Origin: an uncultured Lachnospiraceae bacterium
Lineage (GTDB): Bacteria; Bacillota; Clostridia; Lachnospirales; Lachnospiraceae
Direction: 5' to 3'
Assembly: GCA_902766365.1 (NCBI GenBank)
Contig: CACXDC010000042.1
Span: forward strand, 1-39,437
DNA: 39,437 nucleotides
Below are positions 32,994 through 39,437 of the stretch, piece by piece. The notes under the pieces were generated by a model, which was not told the DNA's origin, did not search any database, and saw only the letters and a list, made by a program, of their open reading frames with translations. The translations under genes and the position numbers were made by a program. The stretch's first letter is position 1; every line of letters starts with the position of its first letter.

Positions 32994-33464
32994 TTATGAC
33001 TTCTTGACAACTCTGTGATAATAAGCATACGTCATTTCCGGTCCTTTGTCAAAGCTTCCTGCACCTGTCACCTCACCGAGAAAAATGGTATGCGTATCAG
33101 TCTCCATGGTATTGATCACACGGCAGGTCAGATAACCGCAGCTGTCACTGATCACTGGCAGGAAATCCTCCACCTTATAATCTACTCCATCAAATTTATC
33201 CACATCTCTCCCAGAACGGAACCCAAAGCCGCCGATCAGTGATGGAGCCGAATCCTCTGCAAGTACCGAAACTGCAAATACTCCCGTTTCCTTAATGCAT
33301 TCCGTTGTGTAGTTCTGATGGTTCAGGCTTAATGCCACTGTTATCTTCGGTGATGAGGTGATCTGCATCACACTGTTTGCTGTGCAGCCGGTAGGACGTC
33401 CATTATCCCAGGTGCTGATCACATATACCCCATATGATAGTTTCCTTAGTATAGATGTATCCAT
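32994..33464 (-). CDS. Flavin reductase family protein (FMN-binding, flavoredoxin-like)
   Basis: The 156-residue protein matches the small flavin-reductase/flavoredoxin family: LSYGVYVISTWDNGRPTGCTANSVMQITSSP binds the flavin phosphate, and VALSLNHQNYTTECIKETGVFAVSVL follows. It binds FMN and probably moves electrons from NADH or a flavoprotein to acceptors such as rubrerythrin. AAGGAGGAAAAAGA precedes the ATG at 33464. It is the first gene of the operon, behind a strong promoter overlapped by inverted repeats, which suggests control by an oxidative-stress or redox repressor (inference). Confidence 0.88.
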   Translation of the reverse strand: MDTSILRKLSYGVYVISTWDNGRPTGCTANSVMQITSSPKITVALSLNHQNYTTECIKETGVFAVSVLAEDSAPSLIGGFGFRSGRDVDKFDGVDYKVEDFLPVISDSCGYLTCRVINTMETDTHTIFLGEVTGAGSFDKGPEMTYAYYHRVVKKS

Positions 33465-33487
33465 TCTTTTTCCTCCTTAATCTTTTT

Positions 33488-33512
33488 AATATCAGTAACT
33501 ATTACTAATATT
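33488..33512. promoter_or_regulatory. 25-bp operator-like palindrome at the rubrerythrin operon start site
   Basis: AATATCAGTAA (33488-33498) and TTACTAATATT (33502-33512) are inverted arms with one mismatched pair around CTA. It begins directly after the -10 and covers the predicted transcription start. A nested perfect palindrome, ACTAATATTAGT (33504-33515), also overlaps the -10. Confidence 0.6.
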
Positions 33513-33541
33513 AGTGTAAGACAGATATTTCCATCTGTCAA
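33513..33541 (-). promoter_or_regulatory. Promoter of the flavin reductase-rubrerythrin operon
   Basis: On the minus strand TTGACA (33541-33536) and TACACT (33518-33513) are separated by 17 bp. A further inverted repeat, GACAGAT (33520-33526) with ATCTGTC (33533-33539), fills the spacer. Confidence 0.75.
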
Positions 33542-33570
33542 TGATATTTTCCCGCAAGGCTGATTTTTTA

Positions 33571-33579
33571 TGCTATAAT
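33571..33579 (+). promoter_or_regulatory. Extended -10 promoter of the ABC-F gene
   Basis: TGCTATAAT is an extended -10 with a perfect TATAAT. The -35 region is poor. Transcription would begin near 33586, about 54 nt before the ATG. It is divergent from the rubrerythrin operon promoter about 40 bp away. Confidence 0.6.
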
Positions 33580-33639
33580 CCCTTATGATATACATTTGAC
33601 AGTTCTGTCTGAGCTGTCTGAAGAAAGGTACAGACATTT

Positions 33640-35196
33640 ATGAGTATTTTAAACGTAGAACATTTAACCCATGGCTTTGGTGACAGAGCCATTTTCCAGG
33701 ATGTTTCCTTCCGTCTGCTGAAGGGTGAGCATATTGGCCTGATCGGAGCCAACGGCGAAGGGAAATCCACTTTTATGAATATTATTACAGGCAAGCTGAT
33801 GCCGGATGAGGGCAAGGTAGAATGGGCGAAAAACGTACGTGTCGGTTATCTGGACCAGCACACTGTCCTTGAAAAGGGCATGACGATCCGTCAGGTGCTC
33901 TCCTCTGCCTTTGATTTTCTGTTTGACATGGAAAAACAGATGAATGACATCTGTGACAAAATGGGAACCGCATCTGAAGAAGAACTGGAACAGTACATGG
34001 AAGACCTTGGAACCATTCAGGATCTGCTTACCATGCACGATTTCTATATGATCGATGCCAAAGTTGAAGAAGTGGCAAGGGCTCTTGGCCTTCTGGAGCT
34101 TTCTCTTGACAGAGACGTCTCTGATTTAAGCGGCGGTCAGCGTACCAAGGTGCTTCTTGCCAAGCTCCTTCTGGAAAAACCGGATATCCTGCTTCTGGAC
34201 GAGCCTACCAACTATCTGGACGCTGAGCATATCGCCTGGCTGAAACGGTATCTGAATGACTATGAGAACGCCTTTATCCTGATCTCCCATGACATTCCGT
34301 TTTTGAACAGTGTTGTCAATTTGATCTACCACATGGACAATCAGCAGCTCACCCGTTATGTAGGGGATTATGACAAGTTTCAGGAAGTCTATGCCATGAA
34401 AAAGGCACAGCTGGAAGCTGCCTATAATAAGCAGCAGAAGGAGATTGCGGACTTAAAGGATTTTGTAGCCAGGAATAAAGCCAGAGTTTCCACCAGAAAT
34501 ATGGCCATGTCCCGCCAGAAAAAGCTGGATAAGATGGATGTGATCGAGCTTGCGGCAGAAAAGCCAAAGCCGGAATTTCATTTTAAAGAAGCAAGAACCC
34601 CTGGCCGCTATATTTTCCAGACACAGGATCTTGTCATCGGCTATGAAGAACCTCTCTCCAAGCCCTTAAATCTGGAAATGGAAAGAGGTCAGAAAATTGT
34701 TCTTACCGGTGCCAACGGAATCGGTAAAACCACACTGTTAAAGAGTATTCTCGGTCTGATCCCACCGTTGTCCGGATCAGTCACTCAGGGTGATTACCTG
34801 AGTATCGGTTATTTCGAACAGGACATGTCCGGTGATGGCAGTAATACCTGTATCGAAGAGATCTGGCAGGAATTCCCCGGCTACAGCCAATATGAGGTAC
34901 GTTCTGCCCTTGCCAAATGCGGTCTGACCACCAAGCATATTGAAAGTCTTGTGAAGGTATTAAGTGGTGGTGAGCAGGCCAAGGTACGTCTGTGCAAGCT
35001 GATTAACCGGGAAACCAATGTCCTGCTTCTGGATGAGCCTACCAACCACCTTGACGTAGATGCCAAGGATGAACTGAAACGTGCCTTGATCGCCTACAAA
35101 GGCAGTATCCTCATGGTCTGCCATGAGCCGGAATTCTATGACGGACTGGCAACTGCTGTATGGGACTGCACGCAGTTCACCACACGACTCGTTTAG
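33640..35196 (+). CDS. ABC-F family ATPase (ribosome-associated type)
   Basis: The 518-residue protein has two ABC domains and no membrane segments. The first has GANGEGKS, LSGGQRTKV and LLLDEPTNYLD; the second has GANGIGKT, LSGGEQAKV and LLLDEPTNHLD. The linker (about 240-310, lysine and glutamate rich) is the interaction motif that reaches into the ribosome E site in this family. Length and motifs fit the YbiT/YkpA-like branch, which is usually housekeeping rather than antibiotic resistance. The plus-strand gene ends 13 bp before the convergent DegV gene, with no clear terminator between them. Confidence 0.9.
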   Translation: MSILNVEHLTHGFGDRAIFQDVSFRLLKGEHIGLIGANGEGKSTFMNIITGKLMPDEGKVEWAKNVRVGYLDQHTVLEKGMTIRQVLSSAFDFLFDMEKQMNDICDKMGTASEEELEQYMEDLGTIQDLLTMHDFYMIDAKVEEVARALGLLELSLDRDVSDLSGGQRTKVLLAKLLLEKPDILLLDEPTNYLDAEHIAWLKRYLNDYENAFILISHDIPFLNSVVNLIYHMDNQQLTRYVGDYDKFQEVYAMKKAQLEAAYNKQQKEIADLKDFVARNKARVSTRNMAMSRQKKLDKMDVIELAAEKPKPEFHFKEARTPGRYIFQTQDLVIGYEEPLSKPLNLEMERGQKIVLTGANGIGKTTLLKSILGLIPPLSGSVTQGDYLSIGYFEQDMSGDGSNTCIEEIWQEFPGYSQYEVRSALAKCGLTTKHIESLVKVLSGGEQAKVRLCKLINRETNVLLLDEPTNHLDVDAKDELKRALIAYKGSILMVCHEPEFYDGLATAVWDCTQFTTRLV

Positions 35197-35209
35197 TCAA
35201 TTCTATACA

Positions 35210-36058
35210 CTATACAGCGAAAAATGCAACTGCTACTGCACCGGGACCGGCATGGGTACCGATGACACTTCCGATCATGGTTGTTTCCAGTGAGGAAGTG
35301 CCGTCTTCCCAGAGTGCCTTACTGTCTTCGATATACTTCTGAAGAAGGGTATCATCCAGTCCGGTGTAGCCAAGCAGGATCGGCTTCGTAAAGTCAATTC
35401 CCCCTGTCTTTCTGATCTCACTGACAAGCAGATTATTTCCCTGTTTGGATCCTCTTGCTTTACCAAGGATCACGATCTCCCCATCTCTGATACAGACAAC
35501 CGGTTTAATGGAAAGCACACCGCCTGCAAAAGCTGCCGCTGCTGAGATCCGTCCACCCTTTTTCAGATACTCCAGTGTATCCAGCATGGCGATCAGACAG
35601 ATCTTTTCACGTTCTTTTTCCAGTCTTTCTGCGATCTCTCTGGCTCCCATCCCCTCGTCCACAAGGCGCAGCGCCAGCTTTGCCAGAATGGCAGTTCCGA
35701 TCGCTACATTTCTGCTATCTACCACGTAAATGCTTTCCTCATGCTCTCTGGCAGCGATCATAGCACTCTGCCATGTTCCTGACAGCTTGGAAGAAAGTGT
35801 GATCACAACAGCGCTCTCCCCCGCTGCCGCAATTTTCTCAAATATATCACTGAAGTCTGCCGGTACTGCCTGGCTTGTCTTGGGAAGCACATCACTTTCG
35901 ATCAGCTTCTGGTAAAATTCCTTCTTTTGGATCGTAACACCTTCAATATATTCCTCATCTCCAAAGCGGAGCGTTAAAGGGACGACTGTCAGTCTTTCTT
36001 TCACATCCTCTGTAATATCTGCTGTTGAATCTACAATAATATTTACTTTCTTATTCAT
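35210..36058 (-). CDS. DegV family fatty-acid-binding protein
   Basis: From the ATG at 36058 (AAAGGTG upstream) the protein has 282 residues, the usual DegV length. The frame extends 25 codons further, but that part overlaps the MarR gene. DegV signatures are the start IIVDSTADITEDV, LPKTSQAVPADFSDIF, VITLSSKLSGTWQSA, DTLEYLKKGGRIS and the end IGTHAGPGAVAVAFF. DegV/FakB proteins bind a fatty acid and present it to the kinase FakA for acyl-phosphate formation. It follows the MarR gene by 4 bp, so the regulator probably controls it. No fakA is visible in the window. Confidence 0.92.
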   Translation of the reverse strand: MNKKVNIIVDSTADITEDVKERLTVVPLTLRFGDEEYIEGVTIQKKEFYQKLIESDVLPKTSQAVPADFSDIFEKIAAAGESAVVITLSSKLSGTWQSAMIAAREHEESIYVVDSRNVAIGTAILAKLALRLVDEGMGAREIAERLEKEREKICLIAMLDTLEYLKKGGRISAAAAFAGGVLSIKPVVCIRDGEIVILGKARGSKQGNNLLVSEIRKTGGIDFTKPILLGYTGLDDTLLQKYIEDSKALWEDGTSSLETTMIGSVIGTHAGPGAVAVAFFAV

Positions 36059-36062
36059 GTTT

Positions 36063-36521
36063 TCACCTTTCTTCTGGGATCCCGTCCTTTGCAAGTATCC
36101 TGAGGTTTTCCACGATCCGGTCCAGTGCCTCATAAAAGATCTGTCTGTTTTCCTCTGTCAGATCCTTTCCGGCAATCTCCACAGCGATCCTGGCCCGCTC
36201 GCTCACATGTCTGGCGGCCTCCTGTCCTTCCTCTGTCAGCTTGAAGACACCTCCGTACAGCGTTTTTCCAACGCTCTCCTTTCGTACCAGTCCTTTCTTT
36301 TCCATCAGGGACATCATACGGGATACATCTGCCTTATCCTTGACACACAGTTCACACAGCCTGGGCGCTGTCAATCCTTCTGGAAACCGGTACATGGTCA
36401 GAAGATAGATGGAATGGGTTCCCTTCAGTCCGTATTTTTCCATTTCATCCCCGGTCAGCTTGTGCCAGTACCGTGAGATTTCTGACATTCCTACTGAGAA
36501 ACGCTCAAATCTGTCTTCCAT
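36063..36521 (-). CDS. MarR family transcriptional regulator
   Basis: The ATG at 36521 has a perfect AGGAGGT site six bases upstream and gives 152 residues; the longer frame to 36566 lies over the promoter's downstream operator. The winged helix-turn-helix is at about 45-105 (LTAPRLCELCVKDKADVSRMMSLMEKKGLVRKE). It heads an operon with a DegV fatty-acid-binding gene, so a lipid-related effector is possible. Twin operator-like palindromes overlap its promoter, a typical autoregulatory layout for MarR proteins. Confidence 0.92.
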   Translation of the reverse strand: MEDRFERFSVGMSEISRYWHKLTGDEMEKYGLKGTHSIYLLTMYRFPEGLTAPRLCELCVKDKADVSRMMSLMEKKGLVRKESVGKTLYGGVFKLTEEGQEAARHVSERARIAVEIAGKDLTEENRQIFYEALDRIVENLRILAKDGIPEER

Positions 36522-36549
36522 GGTTACCTCCTGTTTCCTTCTATAACGC

Positions 36550-36567
36550 AAAAGTTGACAAATCAAC
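36550..36567. promoter_or_regulatory. MarR operator, downstream site
   Basis: AAAAGTTGACAAATCAAC contains the palindrome GTTGA-N4-TCAAC. It lies at the predicted transcription start and is the exact reverse complement of the upstream site. Confidence 0.75.
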
Positions 36568-36574
36568 TTCTGCC

Positions 36575-36603
36575 ATTATAATTCCATGATGTTGATTTGT
36601 CAA
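36575..36603 (-). promoter_or_regulatory. Perfect consensus promoter of the marR-degV operon
   Basis: On the minus strand TTGACA (36603-36598) and TATAAT (36580-36575) are separated by exactly 17 bp. The -35 is itself part of the upstream operator. Transcription would begin near 36568. Such a strong promoter implies tight repression in the resting state. Confidence 0.88.
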
Positions 36604-36608
36604 CTTTT
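36591..36608. promoter_or_regulatory. MarR operator, upstream site over the -35
   Basis: GTTGATTTGTCAACTTTT repeats the same GTTGA-N4-TCAAC palindrome in inverted orientation, 18 of 18 bases matching the reverse complement of the downstream site. The centre-to-centre distance is 41 bp. Confidence 0.75.
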
Positions 36609-36637
36609 ATCCAATTATCCTTTTATTCTTCTGTATG

Positions 36638-36949
36638 TTACTTTACGATCACAAACTCTGTCTGATCTAAATCCTCCGCTGTTAACACATCCAGTAACCG
36701 GAATACCGGGCCTGTTGGATGCGTTCTGCCACATTCCCATGCTTCTACTGTCTTTTTTGATACTCCCATATATGCAGCAAAGACACTCTGCGTCATACCT
36801 GCCTTCATTCGAATTTCTCTAATTTCCTTATTTGTGTATTCCTTAACCGGCATAATCATATAGGTTTTTACCCGTGCTTTTCCCCTTCCTTTTTCATAAG
36901 CAATTGCTTCTTCCAGACCTTGTTTCAGATCATCAAATAATGAACTCAT
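36638..36949 (-). CDS. HigA-like antitoxin, XRE-type DNA-binding protein (orphan)
   Basis: The 103-residue protein starts at the ATG at 36949 with GGAG eight bases upstream; the longer frame begins with GTG at 36973 inside the toxin remnant. The N-terminal part (SSLFDDLKQGLEEAIAYEKG) is the toxin-binding segment of HigA2-type antitoxins. The XRE helix-turn-helix follows (EIRMKAGMTQSVFAAYMGVSKKTVEAWECGRTHPTG). Only 17 codons of a toxin gene precede it, so it appears to be an orphan. It may still repress its own promoter through the palindrome at 37054-37070. Confidence 0.83.
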   Translation of the reverse strand: MSSLFDDLKQGLEEAIAYEKGRGKARVKTYMIMPVKEYTNKEIREIRMKAGMTQSVFAAYMGVSKKTVEAWECGRTHPTGPVFRLLDVLTAEDLDQTEFVIVK

Positions 36950-36960
36950 AAAATCATCTC

Positions 36961-37014
36961 CTATTCTTTCCACCTTCTGGTGAATATTGGTACTTCTATA
37001 AAAGTTCTTGTCAT
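36961..37014 (-). pseudogene. Remnant of a HigB/RelE-like toxin gene
   Basis: An ATG at 37014, with AAAGGTAG upstream, encodes MTRTFIEVPIFTRRWKE and then TAG. The pattern of Phe-hydrophobic-Glu, a second Phe and basic residues is how HigB2-type toxins (about 100-110 residues) begin. The stop is 11 bp before the antitoxin ATG, where the toxin's own stop would normally be. An internal deletion leaving both ends is the simplest explanation. Confidence 0.65.
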
Positions 37015-37048
37015 TCGTATTCTACCTTTCTTCTTTACATATCATTAT

Positions 37049-37075
37049 ATTATACCCTATTATATAGGGTGTCAA
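37049..37075 (-). promoter_or_regulatory. Promoter and autoregulatory palindrome of the toxin-antitoxin locus
   Basis: On the minus strand TTGACA (37075-37070) precedes TATAAT (37054-37049) by 15 bp; TAATAT two bases on would give 17. The spacer is filled by ACCCTAT (37054-37060) and ATAGGGT (37064-37070), 7-bp inverted arms around TAT. The position suits binding by the antitoxin. Confidence 0.65.
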
Positions 37076-37133
37076 CCACTGTATTCAAAAGGACTCCACA
37101 GGATCCGTTTTTCATATGTCTGACAATACCAAA

Positions 37134-37170
37134 GACACCCGCACCGGCATTTCTGCCGGACACGGGTGTC
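37134..37170 (-). terminator. Terminator-like hairpin after glgP
   Basis: GACACCCG (37134-37141) and CGGGTGTC (37163-37170) form an 8-bp stem with an inner CCGGC/GCCGG helix. Only TTT follows on the minus strand. It lies 46 bp after the glgP stop. Confidence 0.6.
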
Positions 37171-37216
37171 CTTCCATTTCTAAATATGCTGTTTCAGGCG
37201 ACAGTCTTACCTTTTC

Positions 37217-39437
37217 CTAGCGCTCTTTTGTCAGATGCCAGATATCTCTGTTGTATTCTGCAATGGTTCTGTCAGATGAGAAGAATCCAGCCTTGGCGAT
37301 GTTCACAAGCATCATCTTCTTCCACTTTGCTCTGTCTTCATAATCAGCGAACATTCTGTCCTTGGTTTCGATATAATCTTCCAGATCCAGTAATGTCATG
37401 AACCAGTCTTTGTTCAGAAGCTCATTGTAGAGCCTTGTCAGATTTTCCTTGTGACCAGCTGCCAGTGCCTGCTTACCAACGATGAAATCAACAGCTTCTT
37501 TGATCACAGGGCTCTTCTCATAGTAGTCCTTGGAAACATAATCAGCCTTTTCATAGTGCCTTATAACGGTCTCAGAATCCTTACCAAAGATGTAAATATT
37601 GTCATCACCAACTAACTCGTGGATCTCTACGTTAGCACCGTCGGATGTACCAAGGGTTACTGCACCATTCAGCATGAACTTCATATTTCCGGTACCGGAT
37701 GCTTCCTTACTTGCCAGTGAGATCTGCTCAGAAATATCACAGGCGGGGATCAGCCTCTCTGCATAGCTTACATTGTAATTCTCTACCATAAGAACTGTCA
37801 TGTAAGGACTTACATCAGGATCATTGTTTACGATATCCTGCAGTACAAGGATCAGGTGGATGATATCCTGCGCAATGATATAAGCAGGAGCTGCCTTTGC
37901 ACCAAAGATAAAGGTCATCGGTCTTGCCGGCTTCTTGCCCTTCTTGATCTCCAGATATTTGTGGATAATGTACAGTGCATTCATCTGCTGACGCTTATAC
38001 TCATGCAGTCTCTTGACCTGGATATCAAATACGGAATCGGGATTTAAGGTAACACCCTCATTTTCCTTCACATAAGCTGCCAGCTTCTTCTTCTGGTCGT
38101 ATTTGATCTCGGCAATACGATCCAGAACTGCCGGTGTATCCTTGAATTCAAGCAGCTTCTCCAGCTTGTCTGCATCCTTTTTGAAGCCATCTCCGATCGT
38201 TTCTGCAAGAAATCCTGCAAGCTCTCTGTTACATGATAAAAGCCATCTTCTGAAGGTGATACCATTGGTCTTATTATTGAACTTCTCAGGGTAAATCTTA
38301 TAAAAAGCATTCAGCTCTGTCTCTTCCAGGATCTGGGTATGGATTGCAGCAACACCATTGACAGAGAATCCATAATGGATATCAATGCGTGCCATATGAA
38401 CACGGCCGTCCTTGTCAATGATCTGTACCCTTTCATCCTTATACTTTGCTGCTACTCTCTTATCCAGCTCCTTGATGTAAGGAACGAGCTGGGGAACTAC
38501 CTTCTCCAGATACTTAAGCGGCCACTTCTCCAGCGCTTCTGCCAGTATCGTATGATTAGTGTATGCACAGGTTTTTCTTACAACCTCGATCGCCTCATCA
38601 ATTGTAAATGCCTTCTCCTCAACAAGGATACGGATCAATTCCGGAATGATCATGGTCGGATGCGTATCGTTGATCTGGATGACTGCATGATCATACATCT
38701 TACGGAGATCAAACTTCTTCTCCTTCATCTCAGCCAGGATCAGCTGGGCTGCATTACTTACCATAAAGTACTGCTGATAAATACGGAGCAGGTTTCCTGC
38801 CTCATCAGAATCATCCGGATAAAGGAACAGTGTCAGATTTTTCTCGATCGCTTCCTTATCAAACTGGATACCCTCCTTTACGAGGCTCTCATCCAGTGAC
38901 TCGATATCAAACAGATGAAGCTTGTTTACACCGCTGTCATAGCCCGCTACATCAATATCATATAATCTGGAGGTTACTTTTTTCTTTCCAAAATAAACAT
39001 CATAAGTAATATCTGTCTTAGTCAGCCAGGAATTCTCCTCGATCCAGGCATTTTTCTCTGCTGTCTGCAGCTTATCCTTAAATACCTGCTTAAACAGACC
39101 AAAATGATAATTAAGTCCGATTCCTTCTCCGGGAAGACCAAGAGTTGCAATAGAATCCAGGAAGCATGCCGCCAGTCTTCCAAGACCACCGTTTCCAAGA
39201 GACGGTTCCGGCTCCACTTCCTCGATCACGGACAGCTTCTTGCCATACTTTTCAAGAATATCGCTCATCTTATCATAAACGCCGAGATTGATCAGATTGT
39301 TGGAAAGTAATTTGCCGATCAGAAATTCTGCGGAAATGTAATATACTTTCTTTTCCCCTTCATTGCAATCAGATACTGCCATCAGTCTCTTTGTCAAAAT
39401 TAATACCGCATAATAGGTTTCCTGATCTGTCAGAGCA
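37217..39437 (-). CDS. glgP: Glycogen/starch phosphorylase (N-terminal end missing)
   Basis: The reading frame is open to the right edge ([19 protein letters not shown] upstream of the first start-like codon), so the start lies beyond the window. The 740 codons present are clearly glycogen phosphorylase: [52 protein letters not shown] and the PLP-lysine motif [13 protein letters not shown] near the C-terminus, then [12 protein letters not shown]. It releases glucose 1-phosphate from alpha-1,4-glucans in the cytosol with pyridoxal phosphate. The C-terminus (IWHLTKER) is complete. No other glycogen gene lies inside the window. Confidence 0.96.
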   Translation of the reverse strand, partial: ALTDQETYYAVLILTKRLMAVSDCNEGEKKVYYISAEFLIGKLLSNNLINLGVYDKMSDILEKYGKKLSVIEEVEPEPSLGNGGLGRLAACFLDSIATLGLPGEGIGLNYHFGLFKQVFKDKLQTAEKNAWIEENSWLTKTDITYDVYFGKKKVTSRLYDIDVAGYDSGVNKLHLFDIESLDESLVKEGIQFDKEAIEKNLTLFLYPDDSDEAGNLLRIYQQYFMVSNAAQLILAEMKEKKFDLRKMYDHAVIQINDTHPTMIIPELIRILVEEKAFTIDEAIEVVRKTCAYTNHTILAEALEKWPLKYLEKVVPQLVPYIKELDKRVAAKYKDERVQIIDKDGRVHMARIDIHYGFSVNGVAAIHTQILEETELNAFYKIYPEKFNNKTNGITFRRWLLSCNRELAGFLAETIGDGFKKDADKLEKLLEFKDTPAVLDRIAEIKYDQKKKLAAYVKENEGVTLNPDSVFDIQVKRLHEYKRQQMNALYIIHKYLEIKKGKKPARPMTFIFGAKAAPAYIIAQDIIHLILVLQDIVNNDPDVSPYMTVLMVENYNVSYAERLIPACDISEQISLASKEASGTGNMKFMLNGAVTLGTSDGANVEIHELVGDDNIYIFGKDSETVIRHYEKADYVSKDYYEKSPVIKEAVDFIVGKQALAAGHKENLTRLYNELLNKDWFMTLLDLEDYIETKDRMFADYEDRAKWKKMMLVNIAKAGFFSSDRTIAEYNRDIWHLTKER

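Overview
The window looks like chromosomal DNA of a gut-type Lachnospiraceae bacterium (Bacillota, Clostridia), with Blautia or a close relative as my guess. This is inferred from moderate GC, strong AGGAGG-type ribosome binding sites, the tig-clpP-clpX order, a rubrerythrin/flavin-reductase cluster, the radical-SAM DNA-repair pair typical of Clostridia, and Gram-positive-type SOS boxes. Nearly everything is on the minus strand; only a DUF3783 gene, an acyltransferase and an ABC-F ATPase are on the plus strand. I see no tRNA, rRNA, CRISPR array, IS element or prophage.

Layout. 1-2420: proteostasis operon tig-clpP-clpX (clpX cut by the left edge). 2421-2826: non-coding, with a nested inverted repeat carrying a consensus DnaA box. 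2827-5635: XPD/DinG-type helicase fused to a RecB-like nuclease, and an HPr-like protein without the phospho-histidine. 5780-8072: a two-gene radical-SAM DNA-repair operon behind two identical SOS boxes. 8089-13440: TraX-like membrane protein, fused MFS/spermidine-synthase-like protein, a DUF1848 gene damaged by an internal deletion, fucO and an AIM24-family gene, preceded by a frameshifted small ORF. 13743-14975 (+): DUF3783 gene and a PlsC-type acyltransferase. 15164-21967: six-gene operon of two class II aldolases, an RpiR regulator and a Fbp/Afu-type ABC transporter, with candidate RpiR operators. 22286-23389: glycerate kinase, preceded by three copies of a 35-nt palindromic repeat. 23714-29770: gltB-gltD, with a terminator between promoter and gltB. 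29968-33464: five-gene operon (flavin reductase, rubrerythrin, S1-domain protein, HAD phosphatase, CPBP protease) behind a promoter with a 25-bp operator-like palindrome. 33640-35196 (+): ABC-F ATPase. 35210-36608: MarR-DegV operon with a perfect consensus promoter and twin operators. 36638-37075: HigA-like antitoxin whose toxin survives only as 17 codons. 37217-end: glycogen phosphorylase, cut by the right edge.

How the genes fit together. The strongest system-level reading is that the 15164-21967 operon imports and splits phosphorylated sugars: a transporter of the family containing hexose-phosphate importers is co-transcribed with a sugar-phosphate-sensing regulator and ketose-bisphosphate aldolases. 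The second is that the radical-SAM pair is part of the SOS response. Several loci also show decay by small deletions or frameshifts (DUF1848, HigB-like toxin, small ORF before AIM24). All functional calls rest on reading the sequence; no database search was run.
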